From assembly GCF_002900095.1 (NCBI RefSeq), contig NZ_LLKN01000002.1, positions 2,108,001 to 2,172,000 on the forward strand: a stretch of DNA of 64,000 nucleotides, read 5' to 3'. Both the position numbers and the translations under genes were made by a program. Source of the stretch: Salegentibacter mishustinae. Lineage in GTDB: Bacteria > Bacteroidota > Bacteroidia > Flavobacteriales > Flavobacteriaceae. Position 1 is the stretch's first letter. Every line of letters begins with the position of its first letter. The notes under the pieces were generated by a model. That model was given only the letters and a program-made list of their open reading frames with translations. It made no database searches and had not been told where the DNA came from. This document shows positions 62,654 through 64,000 of this stretch, piece after piece.

Positions 62654-64000
62654 ATGTCAAAAACTGCGCAATCAGTTTGGAATAGCTGTCTGGCTTTTAT
62701 CAAAGATAACATCACTCCACAAGCATACAAAACGTGGTTTGAACCTATACAAGCAGTAAAGCTTACGGATTGTGCACTTAGCATACAAGTGCCGTCTAAG
62801 TTTTTTTACGAGTGGTTAGAAGAACACTACGTAAAGCTTTTAAAAGTTTCGCTTACTAAAGAGTTAGGAGAAAAAGCGAAATTGGTCTACGTGATCAAAA
62901 TGGAGAATACCTACGGCAATAAAATGCCATTTACCGAGAAAATTCCAAGTACCCAGCGTAGTAACATGGCTTCCCAGGAAGTAGATGTCCCTATAAAGAA
63001 TAAAAATCCCGAATTAAAGAATCCTTTTATAATTCCGGGAATTAGAAATGTAAAGATCGAATCTCAATTAAACCCGAGTTACAATTTCGAGAATTTCCTG
63101 GAAGGAGATTCTAACCGATTGGCAAGATCGGCTGGATTAGCTGTGGCGAATAAACCGGGTGGAACTTCATTTAATCCGCTGCTTATTTTTGGTGGGGTTG
63201 GATTAGGAAAAACCCATTTAGCACACGCAATTGGGGTTGAAATTAAAGATAAATATCCAGAGAAAACCGTTTTATATATTTCGGCAGAAAAATTTACACA
63301 ACAGTATATTGAATCTGTAAAGAAAAATAACCGAAACGATTTTATTCACTTTTACCAGATCATTGATGTTTTAATTGTGGATGATATCCAATTGCTTTCA
63401 GGAAAAGCAGGAACCCAGGATGTATTCTTCCATATTTTCAATCACCTTCACCAAAACGGAAAACAGGTAATTCTCACCAGTGATAAGGCACCGGTAGATA
63501 TGCAGGACATTGAACAACGCCTGCTTTCAAGATTTAAATGGGGACTTTCGGCAGAATTACAACATCCAGATTTTGAAACAAGGATCTCTATTATTAAAAA
63601 CAAACTTTATCGCGATGGCGTTGAAATGCCAGAAGAGATCGTAGAGTTTTTAGCTAATAATATTAAAACAAATATTCGCGAACTGGAAGGCGCTATTATT
63701 TCTCTTATAGCCCACTCTTCTTTCAACAAAAAAGATATCACTTTAGAACTCGCTAAAAAGATCGTAGATAACTACGTGAAAAATACCAAACGCGAAGTTT
63801 CTATAGATTATATTCAAAAAGTGGTGAGTGATTATTTCCAGATGGATGTGCAAACTTTGCAGTCTAAAACCCGCAAAAGGCATATTGTACAGGCAAGACA
63901 ACTGGCCATGTTCTTTGCTAAAAAGTTCACAAAAGCTTCTTTAGCAAGTATCGGTTCACAAATTGGAAAACGCGATCATGCCACCGTTTTACACGCGTGC
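62654..64000 (+). CDS. dnaA: Chromosomal replication initiator DnaA (partial, cut by window end)
   Basis: Opens the origin for replication. 449 codons are visible from ATG 62654, without a stop. Domain I (about 1-85) starts MSKTAQSVWNSCLAFI; a short linker follows; AAA+ domain with Walker A GGVGLGKTHLA, Walker B LIVDDIQLLSG and sensor motifs; DNA-binding domain IV partly present, including RKRHIVQARQLAMFF and the family signature region IGKRDHATVLHA at the very end. About 25 residues are probably missing. Confidence 0.97.
   Translation, partial: MSKTAQSVWNSCLAFIKDNITPQAYKTWFEPIQAVKLTDCALSIQVPSKFFYEWLEEHYVKLLKVSLTKELGEKAKLVYVIKMENTYGNKMPFTEKIPSTQRSNMASQEVDVPIKNKNPELKNPFIIPGIRNVKIESQLNPSYNFENFLEGDSNRLARSAGLAVANKPGGTSFNPLLIFGGVGLGKTHLAHAIGVEIKDKYPEKTVLYISAEKFTQQYIESVKKNNRNDFIHFYQIIDVLIVDDIQLLSGKAGTQDVFFHIFNHLHQNGKQVILTSDKAPVDMQDIEQRLLSRFKWGLSAELQHPDFETRISIIKNKLYRDGVEMPEEIVEFLANNIKTNIRELEGAIISLIAHSSFNKKDITLELAKKIVDNYVKNTKREVSIDYIQKVVSDYFQMDVQTLQSKTRKRHIVQARQLAMFFAKKFTKASLASIGSQIGKRDHATVLHAC

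Overview
This window is a piece of chromosome from a member of the Bacteroidota, most likely the family Flavobacteriaceae (Gramella/Salegentibacter/Zunongwangia-like by general resemblance; the genus is inferred, not proven). The evidence is AT-rich coding sequence, a giant secreted protein with a C-terminal T9SS type A sorting domain, the order bamD-rpoZ-coaBC-DUF4835-recN, an RprX/RprY-type two-component pair, a bacillithiol deacetylase, promoter-like TAnnTTTG elements in place of a classical -10, and few clear Shine-Dalgarno sites. Genes are tightly packed and often overlap by 4-14 bases. I see no prophage, insertion sequence, CRISPR array or rRNA operon.

Layout. 1-8.6 kb (+): tail of an unidentified gene, a class III aminotransferase, a TPR protein, two tandem DUF368 polyprenyl-phosphate translocase-like genes, aroE, a five-repeat DUF349 protein and a methyltransferase. 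8.6-12 kb (-): mazG, tRNA-His with a duplicated 3' end, bshB1 and a trans-sulfuration enzyme. 12-19 kb: zinc alcohol dehydrogenase, hutI-hutG, lipoprotein trehalase, GNAT and an MBL-fold lipoprotein. 19-24.7 kb: a small secreted protein, sucC, an MFS exporter, lysA, a membrane protein and a 2H phosphoesterase. 24.7-30 kb (+): an accessory cluster of very small membrane proteins around a CPBP protease, a thioredoxin-like protein with a CxxS site, an amber-interrupted paralogue, and a protein with kinase-fold-like motifs. 30-37.4 kb (-): secreted protein, L,D-transpeptidase and the 1596-residue T9SS substrate. 37.8-51.4 kb (-): RprY/RprX, coaE-ybbR-GT2, fabI, recN, DUF4835, coaBC, rpoZ, bamD, dapA and a membrane protein. 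51.6-53.3 kb (+): a 5'-nucleotidase split into two genes, C-terminal domain first. 53.3-58.6 kb (-): ligA, VOC, LOG-family, lipoprotein, prmC and GNAT. 58.6-62 kb (+): ribD, HAD, EamA and YigZ. Then a thioesterase (-) and, running off the right edge, dnaA (+), so the window probably ends near the replication origin.

Most genes are housekeeping: lysine/DAP (dapA, lysA), shikimate (aroE), CoA (coaBC, coaE), riboflavin (ribD), fatty acids (fabI), TCA cycle (sucC), DNA repair (recN, ligA), outer-membrane assembly (bamD) and translation (prmC, tRNA-His). Intergenic gaps above about 250 bases are mostly filled by two families of dispersed palindromic repeats. The most unusual stretch is 24.7-30 kb, where short, poorly annotated membrane proteins, a decaying paralogue and two enzyme-like proteins with non-canonical active sites lie together.
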